Assembly (NCBI GenBank): GCA_023439305.1
Contig: JAEXOO010000028.1
Coordinates: forward strand, 124,001 to 188,000
DNA length: 64,000 nucleotides
Direction: 5' to 3'
Source of the DNA: Pseudomonadota bacterium
Lineage (GTDB): Bacteria; Pseudomonadota; Gammaproteobacteria; Burkholderiales; Burkholderiaceae_B
Shown: positions 8,935-17,614 of the stretch, one piece after another
Numbering within the stretch: position 1 is the stretch's first letter
How the letters are laid out: every line of letters starts with the position of its first letter
Program-made: the position numbers and the translations under genes
The notes under the pieces: generated by a model
Told to the model about the DNA's origin: nothing
The model's input: only the letters and a program-made list of their open reading frames with translations
Database searches by the model: none

Positions 8935-9912
8935 ATGCGAACCTTTTCCTTCCTGACTCGCAGCCTGGGCGGCGCTCTGCTGGCAATGGCCAGTCAGGCC
9001 AGCCTGGCGGCGCCCTATCCGCAAAAACCCATCACCCTGATCGTGCCTTTTGCACCGGGAGGCACAACAGATCTGATCGGCCGCCTGGTGGCCCAGCATC
9101 TAGGCGGCAAGCTTGGGCAGCCTGTCGTGGTGGAAAACAGGGCCGGCGCGGGCGGGTCCATCGGCACGGCCGCCATCGCCGCCGCCAAGCCCGATGGCTA
9201 CACGCTGGGCCTGGCGACGGTCAGCACCCATGGCATCAATCCCGTGGTTTACAAAAAACTGCCTTTCGATGTTCTGAAGGACTTCCAGCCCATTGCCAAT
9301 CTGGCGGCGGTTCCCAATGTCATGGTCGCGACGCCCAAGCTGGGCATTCAGGATATGCCCACGCTGCTGAAACGCGCCCGCAGCGAACCCGGCAAGCTCA
9401 GCTACGCTTCCGCCGGCAACGGCTCGGTCGCCCACATGATGGGCGAGCTCTTTCAGTCTGCCTCCGGCACCGACCTGCTGCACGTACCTTACAAGGGGTC
9501 CGGCCAGGCCTTGACCGACACCCTGGCAGGCCAGGTGCAATTGATGTTCGACAACCTTCCATCCGCCCTGCCTCATATTCAAAACGGCAAGCTGGCGGCC
9601 TTGGCGGTTGCATCCCCCGAACGGGTTGCCGCCTTGCCCGACGTTCCCACCTTCGCCGAGCTGGATCTGGAGGCCGTCAACGACGCGTCCTGGTTTGGCC
9701 TGGTGGCGCCCGTCGGCCTGCCCGACGACAAGCTCAGCCTGATCCATCAGGCCGTCGTCGAAGCCCTGGCCGAGCCTGCGGTCAAGAACCGCCTGGAACA
9801 ACTGGGCGCCAACCCCATCGGAGACAGCCCCGATGCCTTCGCGCGCACCATCGTGCGCACCCTGGACCGCAACCGGGAGCTGGTACAGCAGGCGCACATT
9901 CCACCGATGTAA
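8935..9912 (+). CDS. Bug-family (TctC-type) periplasmic substrate-binding protein
   Basis: Periplasmic binding protein of the tripartite tricarboxylate transporter class, which is greatly expanded in Alcaligenaceae. It has a Sec signal ending SLAAP at about residue 25, then the diagnostic YPQKPITLIVPFAPGG start of the mature protein, the VVVENRAGAGG loop and the LLHVPYKGSG motif. The 325-residue length is standard. No TctA/TctB membrane genes are nearby, so it is an orphan and its ligand cannot be read from context. It lies alone between the peptidase pair and pgi. Confidence 0.92.
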   Translation: MRTFSFLTRSLGGALLAMASQASLAAPYPQKPITLIVPFAPGGTTDLIGRLVAQHLGGKLGQPVVVENRAGAGGSIGTAAIAAAKPDGYTLGLATVSTHGINPVVYKKLPFDVLKDFQPIANLAAVPNVMVATPKLGIQDMPTLLKRARSEPGKLSYASAGNGSVAHMMGELFQSASGTDLLHVPYKGSGQALTDTLAGQVQLMFDNLPSALPHIQNGKLAALAVASPERVAALPDVPTFAELDLEAVNDASWFGLVAPVGLPDDKLSLIHQAVVEALAEPAVKNRLEQLGANPIGDSPDAFARTIVRTLDRNRELVQQAHIPPM

Positions 9913-10006
9913 GCCACAAGGCCGAACACGACGGGCGTGCGTTCAACGGCATGCCGGCCAAAAGCCCTTTACAATGCGAGCCAACAATGACTCATGCTGA
10001 TTCGCC

Positions 10007-11599
10007 ATGTACGCCACACTCGACGCCATGCCTGATACGCCTTTCACCCTGACGAATTTCGCTCCCTTGCCGACGCTGCCGGAATGGTCGCAATTCTGTG
10101 ATGCCGCTCATAAAGCCAATCAGTATGCGTTCGAACTGCACTGTCTGAAAGCCGCCGGCATCCAGGTCGATTTCAGCGGACAACGGTTTTCGCCCGAGTT
10201 GCAACAAGCCGGCGCCCAATTGCTGGCTGCACGCGATTTCGATGCAGCTCGGGCCGGCCTGCTGGAAGGGGCTATTGCCAACCCGACCGAACAAAGGGCC
10301 GCGTGGCACAGCGCCCTGCGCGCCCCGGCGCCGGTGGCCGAAGTGGCCAAAGAACGAGAGCGTATGAACGAGTTCGTGCGCGTGGCTGATTCGGAGCGCC
10401 GCTGGCGCAACATCGTGCATATCGGCATCGGCGGCAGCGACTGGGGAGTCCGCCTGTCCCTGGCGGCGTTCGGCTACAGACGCAGCTGGCGTCAGGTGCG
10501 CTTCCTGGCCAATATTGACGGCCATGCCCTGGAGCACGCTTTATCGGGCCTGGATCCGCACGACACGCTGGTCGTCATCGCATCCAAATCCTTCACCACC
10601 ACCGAAACACTGCAGAACGGCCAGCGCGCCCTGGAATGGCTGCAAGCCGCCGGGGTGCCCAACCCCTACGAACAGATTGTGGCGATCACGGCCCGGCCCG
10701 ACACCGCAGCGCGCTGGGGCGTGCCGCAACGCCATATTTTCCGCTTCTGGGATTGGGTGGGCGGCCGCTTTTCACTGTGGTCCGCCGTCAGCCTGACCAC
10801 CGCCCTGGCCGTCAGTTCCGACGTAGTGGCCGGCATGCTGTCGGGTGCTGCCGCCATGGACCAGCATTTCCAGGAAGCGCCTATTGCATTGAACGTTCCG
10901 GTGCAAATGGCCCTTGCAGGAATCGTGAACCGCAGCGTGCTGGGGTACGGGTCGCTGAACATTTCGCCGTATGACTTCCGACTGGGCAACCTGGTGCCCT
11001 ATATCCAGCAACTGGACATGGAATCGCTGGGCAAGTCCGTCACGCTGGACGGACAGCCCGTCGGCGTGCCTACCGGGCCGGCTGTATGGGGTCTGGCGGG
11101 CACCGACGCGCAACACACCTTCTACCAGTGGCTGCACCAAGGCAGCGATGGCGCTCCCGTGGATTTCATCGTTTGCCAACAAGCCGACCACGACAACAGC
11201 GAGCATCATCGCCTGCTGCTGGCCAACTGCCTGGCGCAGCGCGAAGCGCTGATGCGCGGCAAGACTTACGAACAAGCCCTGGCCGAATGCCAAGGAAACG
11301 GCGCCGGCGAAGACGCCGCCCAACTGGCTCACCATCGGGTCCATTCGGGCGGACGCCCCAATACTCTGATCGTACTGCCGCGCCTGACACCCTTTGCCCT
11401 GGGGGCCTTGCTGGCCATGTACGAACATAAAATCTTCGTGCAAGGGCTGATCTGGGGCATCAACCCCTTTGACCAGTGGGGTGTGGAATACGGCAAAGTA
11501 CTGGCCGGCGGCATCATGGAAGAACTGTCGGGCCAACACCCAGCCGCAGGACGCCACGATGCCTCTACCAATCATTGGATACAGGCATTCAAAGGCTAG
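10007..11599 (+). CDS. pgi: Glucose-6-phosphate isomerase
   Basis: Cytosolic enzyme interconverting glucose 6-phosphate and fructose 6-phosphate. The 530-residue product shows the family signatures ASKSFTTTETLQN (phosphate binding), GGRFSLWSAVSL, and GINPFDQWGVEYGK. ATG 10007 is the first start; an in-frame ATG at 10028 is an alternative. It could supply hexose phosphate to the neighbouring polysaccharide locus, though that is only inference. The stop codon overlaps the stop of the convergent autotransporter gene by 4 bases. Confidence 0.97.
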   Translation: MYATLDAMPDTPFTLTNFAPLPTLPEWSQFCDAAHKANQYAFELHCLKAAGIQVDFSGQRFSPELQQAGAQLLAARDFDAARAGLLEGAIANPTEQRAAWHSALRAPAPVAEVAKERERMNEFVRVADSERRWRNIVHIGIGGSDWGVRLSLAAFGYRRSWRQVRFLANIDGHALEHALSGLDPHDTLVVIASKSFTTTETLQNGQRALEWLQAAGVPNPYEQIVAITARPDTAARWGVPQRHIFRFWDWVGGRFSLWSAVSLTTALAVSSDVVAGMLSGAAAMDQHFQEAPIALNVPVQMALAGIVNRSVLGYGSLNISPYDFRLGNLVPYIQQLDMESLGKSVTLDGQPVGVPTGPAVWGLAGTDAQHTFYQWLHQGSDGAPVDFIVCQQADHDNSEHHRLLLANCLAQREALMRGKTYEQALAECQGNGAGEDAAQLAHHRVHSGGRPNTLIVLPRLTPFALGALLAMYEHKIFVQGLIWGINPFDQWGVEYGKVLAGGIMEELSGQHPAAGRHDASTNHWIQAFKG

Positions 11600-13491
11600 A
11601 ACAGCCACTGCGCCTGCAGACTGAACCCATGATCCTGCACGCGTCCTGAACGGCGCGCCAGATAAGACACCGTCAGCATCGAGCCCTGCCAAAGTGGAGC
11701 CTGCATACGCAGCTCCAGCAGGCGAGCATTGCGGTTGCTGCGAAAGGCCGCTGCGTCCCCGGCTGGCAGGCCATCCACCATCCAGTGATGCGTCGAGCCG
11801 GGCCCGCGCCATTGCCGTTCCCAGCCCAGTCTGGCCTGCCAATGCGCCGCCACGGTATCCACTGGCTCGTAACTCCAGCTTAGCCACAGGCGGCTGTCTT
11901 GCAACCGGGACGTCTGGGTCGCTGCCCGCCATTGATCCACACCATTCATATCCATGCCCGCTTGCCGCAGATGCAGGACGCGCCATTGAGCCTCCAGCCC
12001 GACGGCATGCCCTGCTTGCACCCAAAATGGATAGGCCACATCCACCAGAAGCTGAGCGCTGTAAGCGCGTCCCCGACCTTGACGATACAGCCAGTCATGG
12101 CGGGTGTGATGTAGTCCGCCAACCAAGGTCAGGCTCATGTCTAGGCCACGCCATGACTGCGAGCCATAAAATCCCCCGTAATAGGAATGCGTGTCGCTGC
12201 GCACCGGCTCGCGTTGATCGCGCAACCGGGAATTTTGAAAGCCCGCCAATATGCCCAGCCGCCCGGCATGCCAGGCCGCATCAACGCCCACGGCCAGGGT
12301 GTCCAACCGCCTGTCCAGCGCCATGCCCGCGACAGCCAAGCCTTGTTGTCCTGCATGGTCGTAAAGCCCCCAACTTCCGTTCACTTGCCGGCCCGGCCTG
12401 CGCCACGCCTGCGTTATCCGCCATGCATCCAGCATCAACTGCGCCCGCCAGGCATTCAAGGGATGGCGCAGCCAGATCTGCGGTTTGTCAGACACCGCGG
12501 CTAGTGAGCTTTCTGGCGGCACAGATGGTGCTTGCCGCAGCACCAGGGTGACACCCTGGGGGTCATACTCCAATCCAGACACAGAACTTGTCTGATTGAA
12601 CCGCAAGGACTCGAAATGCCCGACCGAGCCGCCATCAGCCTGCACGATACGATAATCGCCCGACAGGTCAGGCCGTTCCAGATCTACCCACAAGGCACCG
12701 GCAAGTTGAGCACGCCCCTGCGCATACAACTGGTCAAAGCGCCCATCCACATTGACATTCACTTGCACGATCGCCCCGGGGGCCAAATACAGATCGCCCA
12801 GAATACGCAAGGGACTTCCAGGACTGTCCAGCCGCACGCGCCCGCCCGACGACACAGATACATTCCCCACCACGGCATCCTGCGCCCACAACCAAGCATC
12901 CCTAGCGACCTGCACCTGGGCAGGAACAGACCCACGCACGCCCAAACCACCCTGCTGCACCGACAGCGTCCCATCCAGGCTTCCGCCGCGCCGCTGATCC
13001 AGCCATAGAATGCCGTCTCCAGTCTTGTTCCAGGCTGCTGCCCCAAACACCGGTCCGGCCTGCTGCGCCTGCCCACCATGCACATTCCAGATTATGGCCT
13101 CCATTCCAGGCTGCATATGCCCTTGGACTGGAAAATCCGCCACCAGACCAGGGGCATAATCAAGCCACGTTCCCGCCATGACATCCAGATGCGAATCCAG
13201 CCCCACTGCCTGCGGATGCTGTATGGACAGACCGCCTTCCAGCAGTTGTACCGGCCCCCACACCGTATTGGGACCAGACAGCACCCAAACATCCGGCCCC
13301 TGCTTGCGTATGGGCTGGTAATACGGAAGGGCGGTGCCGTCGAACATAGGGCTCTGCAGTATTGTTCCGACCGACGAATCTGTCAGCACTTGTAGCCCGT
13401 TCGAGGGGGTAGTTGACGACTGCGCACAGACACTGATCACAGCACACGCAACCAGCACGTAAAGTCGCGTCAAAATCAGACGATGAGTCAT
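11596..13491 (-). CDS. Classical (type Va) autotransporter with short passenger
   Basis: Outer-membrane protein with secreted passenger. A Sec signal (about residues 1-23) precedes a passenger of roughly 330 residues with a pertactin-like beta-helix end (LGDLYLAPGAIVQVN, then ARAQLAGALWVDL-type turns). A beta-barrel of about 260 residues follows, ending in the canonical aromatic terminus QWLF. The barrel region begins near QIWLRHPLNAWRAQLMLDAW. The function of the passenger is not evident and no protease triad or RGD was seen. At 631 residues it is smaller than most Bordetella-type relatives. It is transcribed towards pgi, with stop codons overlapping. Confidence 0.85.
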   Translation of the reverse strand: MTHRLILTRLYVLVACAVISVCAQSSTTPSNGLQVLTDSSVGTILQSPMFDGTALPYYQPIRKQGPDVWVLSGPNTVWGPVQLLEGGLSIQHPQAVGLDSHLDVMAGTWLDYAPGLVADFPVQGHMQPGMEAIIWNVHGGQAQQAGPVFGAAAWNKTGDGILWLDQRRGGSLDGTLSVQQGGLGVRGSVPAQVQVARDAWLWAQDAVVGNVSVSSGGRVRLDSPGSPLRILGDLYLAPGAIVQVNVNVDGRFDQLYAQGRAQLAGALWVDLERPDLSGDYRIVQADGGSVGHFESLRFNQTSSVSGLEYDPQGVTLVLRQAPSVPPESSLAAVSDKPQIWLRHPLNAWRAQLMLDAWRITQAWRRPGRQVNGSWGLYDHAGQQGLAVAGMALDRRLDTLAVGVDAAWHAGRLGILAGFQNSRLRDQREPVRSDTHSYYGGFYGSQSWRGLDMSLTLVGGLHHTRHDWLYRQGRGRAYSAQLLVDVAYPFWVQAGHAVGLEAQWRVLHLRQAGMDMNGVDQWRAATQTSRLQDSRLWLSWSYEPVDTVAAHWQARLGWERQWRGPGSTHHWMVDGLPAGDAAAFRSNRNARLLELRMQAPLWQGSMLTVSYLARRSGRVQDHGFSLQAQWLF

Positions 13492-13689
13492 GTTCCTTTC
13501 CTTTCAATAAGCCCAAAAGGAATAGAACCATGCACTGGCTTAAACCCTGCTTGCGCTAACACAACCGTACGGCGGCATGCGATATAGCAAGGCTTGTCGC
13601 TACGAAAAAGAATGGTTTTGCGTTACGTACCCGCCACCTGGCCTAAGGGCTAATACCTAATTTCAGTCTTATTTTTCATAGAGAAACCG

Positions 13690-13716
13690 TACGATATTGT
13701 ACGATTTAAATACGAT
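13690..13716. repeat. Three helically phased TACGAT repeats
   Basis: TACGAT occurs at 13690, 13700 and 13711, that is with 10- and 11-base steps, one helical turn each. It lies about 200 bases upstream of the autotransporter start and 370 bases before the -10 element of the RfaH-like gene. Direct repeats on one DNA face are what an activator array would look like. Confidence 0.4.
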
Positions 13717-14083
13717 AATTTATTATCTGAAATTAAAAAATTAAATAGAATAAAAAAATAAAGATAGAAAAATAAATATAAACAAAAAAATTAAAATACA
13801 TGGAAATAAAATAAATTAAAAATAAACTTCAACTTCAATTTAAACGCGATTGTCACAGGACTGACACACCGTGTTCACATATCTGGAAGAACGTCTAGCC
13901 TGCCCCTGTCTATGACAAGGACCGCCGCCGCCGCACCAGACAGCTCGTCAAACTACATTGACGTTCCAGAATTTACATTCAAATACAATATTGATGGATC
14001 TCCGACATCAGAAAGCAAACAACTCTAGAAAAAATAAGAACCTGTCATGTCGGCGATAAGCCGTCAGCAATGATCAAGAATGT

Positions 14084-14092
14084 TGATATAAT
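14084..14092 (+). promoter_or_regulatory. Extended -10 promoter element for the RfaH-like gene
   Basis: TGATATAAT combines a perfect TATAAT (14087-14092) with the TGn extension. No good -35 hexamer is found 16-18 bases upstream, which is usual for extended -10 promoters. Transcription would begin near 14099 and give a leader of about 125 bases before the start codon. Confidence 0.5.
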
Positions 14093-14162
14093 GGCGGTCG
14101 CCTCAACGGAGGGCCTGGGAACATGTGCAGCGCATGGCCCGGAAAATAAAGGCTTTAATAAG

Positions 14163-14190
14163 TACCTATCCCCCATATGGCGGATAGGTA
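14163..14190. promoter_or_regulatory. 28-bp near-perfect palindrome in the leader of the RfaH-like gene
   Basis: Outer arms TACCTATCC (14163-14171) and GGATAGGTA (14182-14190) are perfect inverted repeats, and the centre CCATATGG (14173-14180) is itself palindromic; only one base pair mismatches. No U tract follows, so it is not a terminator. It may be a dimeric repressor operator or an RNA hairpin 35 bases before the start codon. Confidence 0.55.
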
Positions 14191-14224
14191 CGCTGGCACA
14201 AGGCCAGGCAGTAGAGGAGTGATT

Positions 14225-14755
14225 GTGTTGTGGTCTGATTCTGCGAAGCCCCATCCACCCGGATGGTACGTGGCCTACACCAAGCCACGGCTGGAACACG
14301 TTGCCCAGGTCAACCTGGAGCAACAGGGTTTCCGTGTCTATCTCCCCCGCTTCAAGACTCTTGTCCGCAAGACCGGCTGCCCAGCCGCCGTCACCTACCC
14401 TCCCATGTTCCCCCGCTACGTGTTCTTTCAGCCGCAGCGCCCAGAACAATCCTTGGCCACCGTCCGATCTACGCGTGGCGTTTCCACCTTGCTACGTTTT
14501 GGCAACCTGGCCGCCATGCTGGACGACTGCGCCCTGTGCGGCATCCAGCAAGCCGAAGAAATCCGCAATACTGCCGACCTGAGCCCCACCGGCCGCTTCA
14601 CGCCCGGATCAGCGGTACGTTTTGCCCAAGGGCCGCTACAAGGCCTGGAAGCATTAGTCCAGACCACGGCCAACAAACGCATCACCTTGCTGCTGAACAT
14701 TCTGGGCCGTCCCACGACAGTCACCGCCGAAGAAGACTCGCTGGAACACCTCTAG
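14225..14755 (+). CDS. RfaH/NusG-family specialised transcription antiterminator
   Basis: NusG paralogue of the RfaH type, which binds paused RNA polymerase at an ops element and promotes read-through of long polysaccharide operons. The NGN domain starts with PGWYVAYTKPRLE and continues with the RfaH-like QGFRVYLPRF; the C-terminal part (TPGSAVRFAQGPLQGLEALV) is the KOW region. GTG 14225 is chosen because GAGGAG (14214-14219) sits 5 bases before it; ATG 14177 lies inside the palindrome and lacks a ribosome-binding site. This gives 176 residues. A matching ops-like sequence lies 95 bases after the stop, so this copy is probably dedicated to the polysaccharide locus. Confidence 0.85.
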   Translation: MLWSDSAKPHPPGWYVAYTKPRLEHVAQVNLEQQGFRVYLPRFKTLVRKTGCPAAVTYPPMFPRYVFFQPQRPEQSLATVRSTRGVSTLLRFGNLAAMLDDCALCGIQQAEEIRNTADLSPTGRFTPGSAVRFAQGPLQGLEALVQTTANKRITLLLNILGRPTTVTAEEDSLEHL

Positions 14756-14766
14756 TCCATCACGGC

Positions 14767-14800
14767 ATGGGGCCTGAAGCCTGAATTTCCCAGGCCCCAT
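14767..14800 (+). terminator. Hairpin between the RfaH-like gene and the polysaccharide operon
   Basis: ATGGGGCCTG (14767-14776) pairs perfectly with CAGGCCCCAT (14791-14800), giving a 10-bp stem and 14-base loop. The bases after it (CCTTTGATT) are only weakly U-rich, so it may be a leaky terminator or attenuator just after the RfaH-like stop. Confidence 0.45.
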
Positions 14801-14849
14801 CCTTTGATTGATTACCCACGCCGTGTTTGCCGCAATCAGCGCCAAATAC

Positions 14850-14861
14850 GGCGGTAGCGTG
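14850..14861 (+). promoter_or_regulatory. ops element (RfaH recruitment site)
   Basis: GGCGGTAGCGTG matches the enterobacterial ops core (GGCGGTAGnnTG) at every conserved base, on the coding strand, in the leader 51 bases before the first polysaccharide gene and directly after an RfaH-like gene. ops causes polymerase pausing and exposes the non-template strand to RfaH. The match and position are direct; function here is inferred. Confidence 0.75.
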
Positions 14862-14911
14862 GGCAAATGGTTCTCACGCACCGACTCATCCGGTAAGCAA
14901 CACTCTATTCC

Positions 14912-16330
14912 ATGCACCCCAGACACCTTATTTCTGCCGCATTGCTGCTAGCAGACCTGGCCGCGTTCAACCTTGCGCCCTGGCTAGCCGCCGGCACCGT
15001 ATATCTATTCGCGGGCGACCTTGATTCCTACATCCCTTCCCATGAAATAGACTCTCGCTTAGCCTGCTATCTGATCCTCTCCGTCCTGTGCGTCAGCTGG
15101 TTCGGTTTACGCCTGAAGCACTACACGGAACGACGCCCATTCTGGTTCGAGCTGAAAGACATCATCCGCGTGCTGATGATCTATGCCGTTTTCGACCTTG
15201 CCATCATCGCGTTTTCCAAGTGGCAGTTGTCACGCTACTTATGGTTGCTGACCTGGGTGTACATGCTCGCTCTGATGCCGGTGCTGCGCGAATTGGCTCG
15301 CGCCTTGTGGCGACGCACTCCATACTGGCAGGTCAAGGCCGTCATGATCGGTGACGGACCCAATGCGAAGGAAGCCTTCGACACCTTGAGTCGCGAACAG
15401 AGCCTAGGCTACAAGTTCATCGGCTATGTCGGTCCGCACACAGAGGACTCTTCGCTTCACGGATTGATGCCCCAGATTGCTTCCGAGCGCGCCCTGTTCG
15501 CGCGCCGCGACTTCCGCTACCTGCATTACTTTATCGCCACGGAAACCCAGAATCACAAAAAAGTGCGCGAACACTGGATCAAGAAGCTGACCAGCAAGCG
15601 TTGCCATTACGTCGCGGTGATTCCCACCACTCGTGGCGTGCCCCTGAACAACCTGCAGCCTCGTTTCTTGTTCAGCCACGAAATCCTGATTCTGAACCTG
15701 AACGCCAGCTTGCCACGCTGGTCTTCGCGTATCCTCAAGCGCCTGTTCGACTTCTTCGCCTCGGCCGCCCTGATTCTGCTCTTGTCCCCCCTGCTGCTGT
15801 TGTTGGCCTTCCAGATCAGTCGAGACGGCGGCTCCCCCATCTACGGGCACGAGCGCGTAGGACAGTATGGACGCAAGTTCAAATGCCTTAAATTTCGCTC
15901 CATGGTGAAGAATTCCAAGGAAGTGCTGGAGCAATTACTGGCGACAGACCCCAACGCCAAAGCGGAATGGGACAAAGACTTTAAATTGAAAGACGACCCA
16001 CGCATCACGCGAGTTGGCAACTTCCTGCGCAAGACCAGCCTGGACGAGCTACCCCAGCTCTTCAACGTACTGGCAGGCCAGATGAGCCTGGTTGGTCCAC
16101 GTCCGGTCATCGAAGAAGAGGTCCTGCGTTACAAGGACAGCGCAGACTACTATTTGCTGGCCAAGCCGGGCATGACAGGCCTGTGGCAGGTCAGCGGTCG
16201 CAACGACGTCGACTACGACCAACGCGTCTATTTCGACGCCTGGTACGTCAAGAATTGGTCCCTTTGGAACGACATCTGCATTCTGTTCAAGACCGTCCGG
16301 GTTGTGCTTCAACGCGATGGCGCTTACTGA
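14912..16330 (+). CDS. WbaP/EpsB-type undecaprenyl-phosphate sugar phosphotransferase
   Basis: Initiating polyprenyl glycosylphosphotransferase that puts the first sugar-1-phosphate, often galactose, on undecaprenyl phosphate at the inner membrane. The 472-residue protein has four N-terminal membrane helices, a central Rossmann-like domain (about residues 140-260), and a C-terminal catalytic domain. That domain contains KRLFDFFASAALILLLSPL, KFRSMV, DELPQLFNVL, SLVGPRP and KPGMTGLWQVSGRN. The tail ending GAY is typical of WbaP. It is the first gene after the ops element. Confidence 0.92.
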   Translation: MHPRHLISAALLLADLAAFNLAPWLAAGTVYLFAGDLDSYIPSHEIDSRLACYLILSVLCVSWFGLRLKHYTERRPFWFELKDIIRVLMIYAVFDLAIIAFSKWQLSRYLWLLTWVYMLALMPVLRELARALWRRTPYWQVKAVMIGDGPNAKEAFDTLSREQSLGYKFIGYVGPHTEDSSLHGLMPQIASERALFARRDFRYLHYFIATETQNHKKVREHWIKKLTSKRCHYVAVIPTTRGVPLNNLQPRFLFSHEILILNLNASLPRWSSRILKRLFDFFASAALILLLSPLLLLLAFQISRDGGSPIYGHERVGQYGRKFKCLKFRSMVKNSKEVLEQLLATDPNAKAEWDKDFKLKDDPRITRVGNFLRKTSLDELPQLFNVLAGQMSLVGPRPVIEEEVLRYKDSADYYLLAKPGMTGLWQVSGRNDVDYDQRVYFDAWYVKNWSLWNDICILFKTVRVVLQRDGAY

Positions 16331-16385
16331 CGCTTCTTGACTATTTCCCAGGTGTAGAAGTTATTAAACTGGCGCCGTTTTGCAC

Positions 16386-16426
16386 TGCCGATCAAGCAAT
16401 CGGCACTATCGCCCATTATCTATAAT
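16386..16426 (+). promoter_or_regulatory. Hairpin and TATAAT upstream of wza
   Basis: TGCCGAT (16386-16392) and ATCGGCA (16399-16405) form a 7-bp stem with a 6-base loop. A TATAAT hexamer follows at 16421-16426, 31 bases before the Wza start. No matching -35 is clear. It could be an internal promoter or an RNA processing/attenuation point. Confidence 0.3.
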
Positions 16427-16457
16427 TAGCTGCTCTGCAGCCGCCTTACTTTTCAAA

Positions 16458-17603
16458 ATGACAGCCCTTCACAACGCCGCACCCCGAAGCCGCTCTCGGT
16501 TTCTGACTCTGATGGCCATCAGCAGCTTAAGCATTTTGTTGTCTGCCTGTGCCTTTTCACCAGGCCAGTACATGGGCAAGCCCGACGATGCCCGCAAATC
16601 TTTAAGCAATGTGGCGCCGGAAGGAGCCTTGATCAGCATTACTCCTGAGCTGGTAAGCAAGCAACAAATAGACAACGTAGCCGATCTGAAGGCGGACGTG
16701 GAGGCCCTGTCCGCCCCTACCCATTCGTACAAGCTGGGCGCAGGCGATATTGTCAACATCATGGTGTGGGACCATCCAGAACTGGCTTTGATCCCTGCCT
16801 CGTCGTCGTTAAACACGGGCTCCACGACTCAATCGGATATCGGCAACGGCTACCCGATCAGCGCGACAGGCAAAATCCAGTTCCCTTACGCCGGCATCAT
16901 CCACGCCGCAGGTCTAACAGAGCTGGAGCTACGCGATCTACTAATCAAAAAGCTTGCTGTCTATATCAATGATCCGCAAGTTACGGTGCGCGTCCAATCC
17001 TTTCGCAACAGTCGTATCTATGTAGATGGGGAAGTTCGCAGACCCGGCCTAGTAGTCATGGACGACATCCCCATGACGCTTCCTGAAGCATTGAACCGAG
17101 CGGGTGGATATACACCGGAAGCGGATCGATCTTCCATTATCCTGAGCCGCAATGGTGTCAATGTTCGCATTAATCTGACGGAACTGAGTCGGCACGGCAT
17201 CAATCCCGGCAAAATCATGCTGGCTAACGGCGACATGCTGCGCGTGCGCAATCAGGCCGAAACTCAAATTCATGTATTGGGCGAAGTCACCAAGCCGCAG
17301 AGCACACCTTTGCGCGATGGGCGTCTGACCTTGACCGAAGCACTGGGTCAGTCTGGCGGCTTAAGCACCCTGACCTCCAACCCCAGCCAAGTCTATATCT
17401 TGCGCCGGCAGGAAGGCCAGGAACCGCAAATCTATCACTTGGACGCCAGCAGCCCGGCATCGTACTTGCTGGCCAATGAATTCCAGATGCAGGCGCGTGA
17501 TGTTGTCTTTGTCGACCCTGCTCCTGTCGTGCGCTGGAATCGCGTCGTCAGCAATCTGCTGCCTTCGGTATCATCGGTTATCTCCACTAAAAACGCGCTC
17601 TGA
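16458..17603 (+). CDS. wza: Wza/GfcE-type outer-membrane polysaccharide export lipoprotein
   Basis: Forms the outer-membrane export channel for capsule or exopolysaccharide. ATG 16458 is chosen because it gives a lipoprotein signal ending in the lipobox LLSAC. The Poly_export domain (YKLGAGDIVNIMVWDHPE) and SLBB domains (IYVDGEVRRPGLVVM and IHVLGEVTKPQSTPL) follow in the expected order. At 381 residues it has the usual length, and the C-terminal helix that spans the outer membrane in Wza is represented by the last 30 residues. It is followed after 11 bases by the phosphatase and then the kinase, the standard wza-wzb-wzc order. Confidence 0.94.
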   Translation: MTALHNAAPRSRSRFLTLMAISSLSILLSACAFSPGQYMGKPDDARKSLSNVAPEGALISITPELVSKQQIDNVADLKADVEALSAPTHSYKLGAGDIVNIMVWDHPELALIPASSSLNTGSTTQSDIGNGYPISATGKIQFPYAGIIHAAGLTELELRDLLIKKLAVYINDPQVTVRVQSFRNSRIYVDGEVRRPGLVVMDDIPMTLPEALNRAGGYTPEADRSSIILSRNGVNVRINLTELSRHGINPGKIMLANGDMLRVRNQAETQIHVLGEVTKPQSTPLRDGRLTLTEALGQSGGLSTLTSNPSQVYILRRQEGQEPQIYHLDASSPASYLLANEFQMQARDVVFVDPAPVVRWNRVVSNLLPSVSSVISTKNAL

Positions 17604-17614
17604 AAGCGGCTGGC

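Larger units (their letters stand above)
13492..14162. other. Gene-free region with extreme A/T-rich block
   Basis: The region between the autotransporter start and the RfaH-like leader contains no credible gene. Bases of about 13660-13850 are almost entirely A and T, with long A runs on the plus strand, while both flanks have ordinary composition. Just before the block, CCGTACG appears twice (about 13564 and 13688) and TACGAT three times at one-turn spacing. The region must hold the promoter of the autotransporter and the upstream control of the polysaccharide locus. Such DNA is typical of curved or nucleoid-protein-silenced promoters; that role is inferred. Confidence 0.6.

Noticed and set aside
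13660..13850. A/T-rich block as an origin of replication or a mobile-element end
   Set aside because: No DnaA-box cluster, iterons, terminal inverted repeats or transposase remnants were found.
14177..14224. ATG 14177 as the start of the RfaH-like protein
   Set aside because: It lies inside the palindrome, has no ribosome-binding site, and adds residues absent from the family; GTG 14225 with GAGGAG is better.
14767..14800. Strong rho-independent terminator after the RfaH-like gene
   Set aside because: The stem is good, but there is no run of T after it; kept only as a weak or attenuator-like hairpin.
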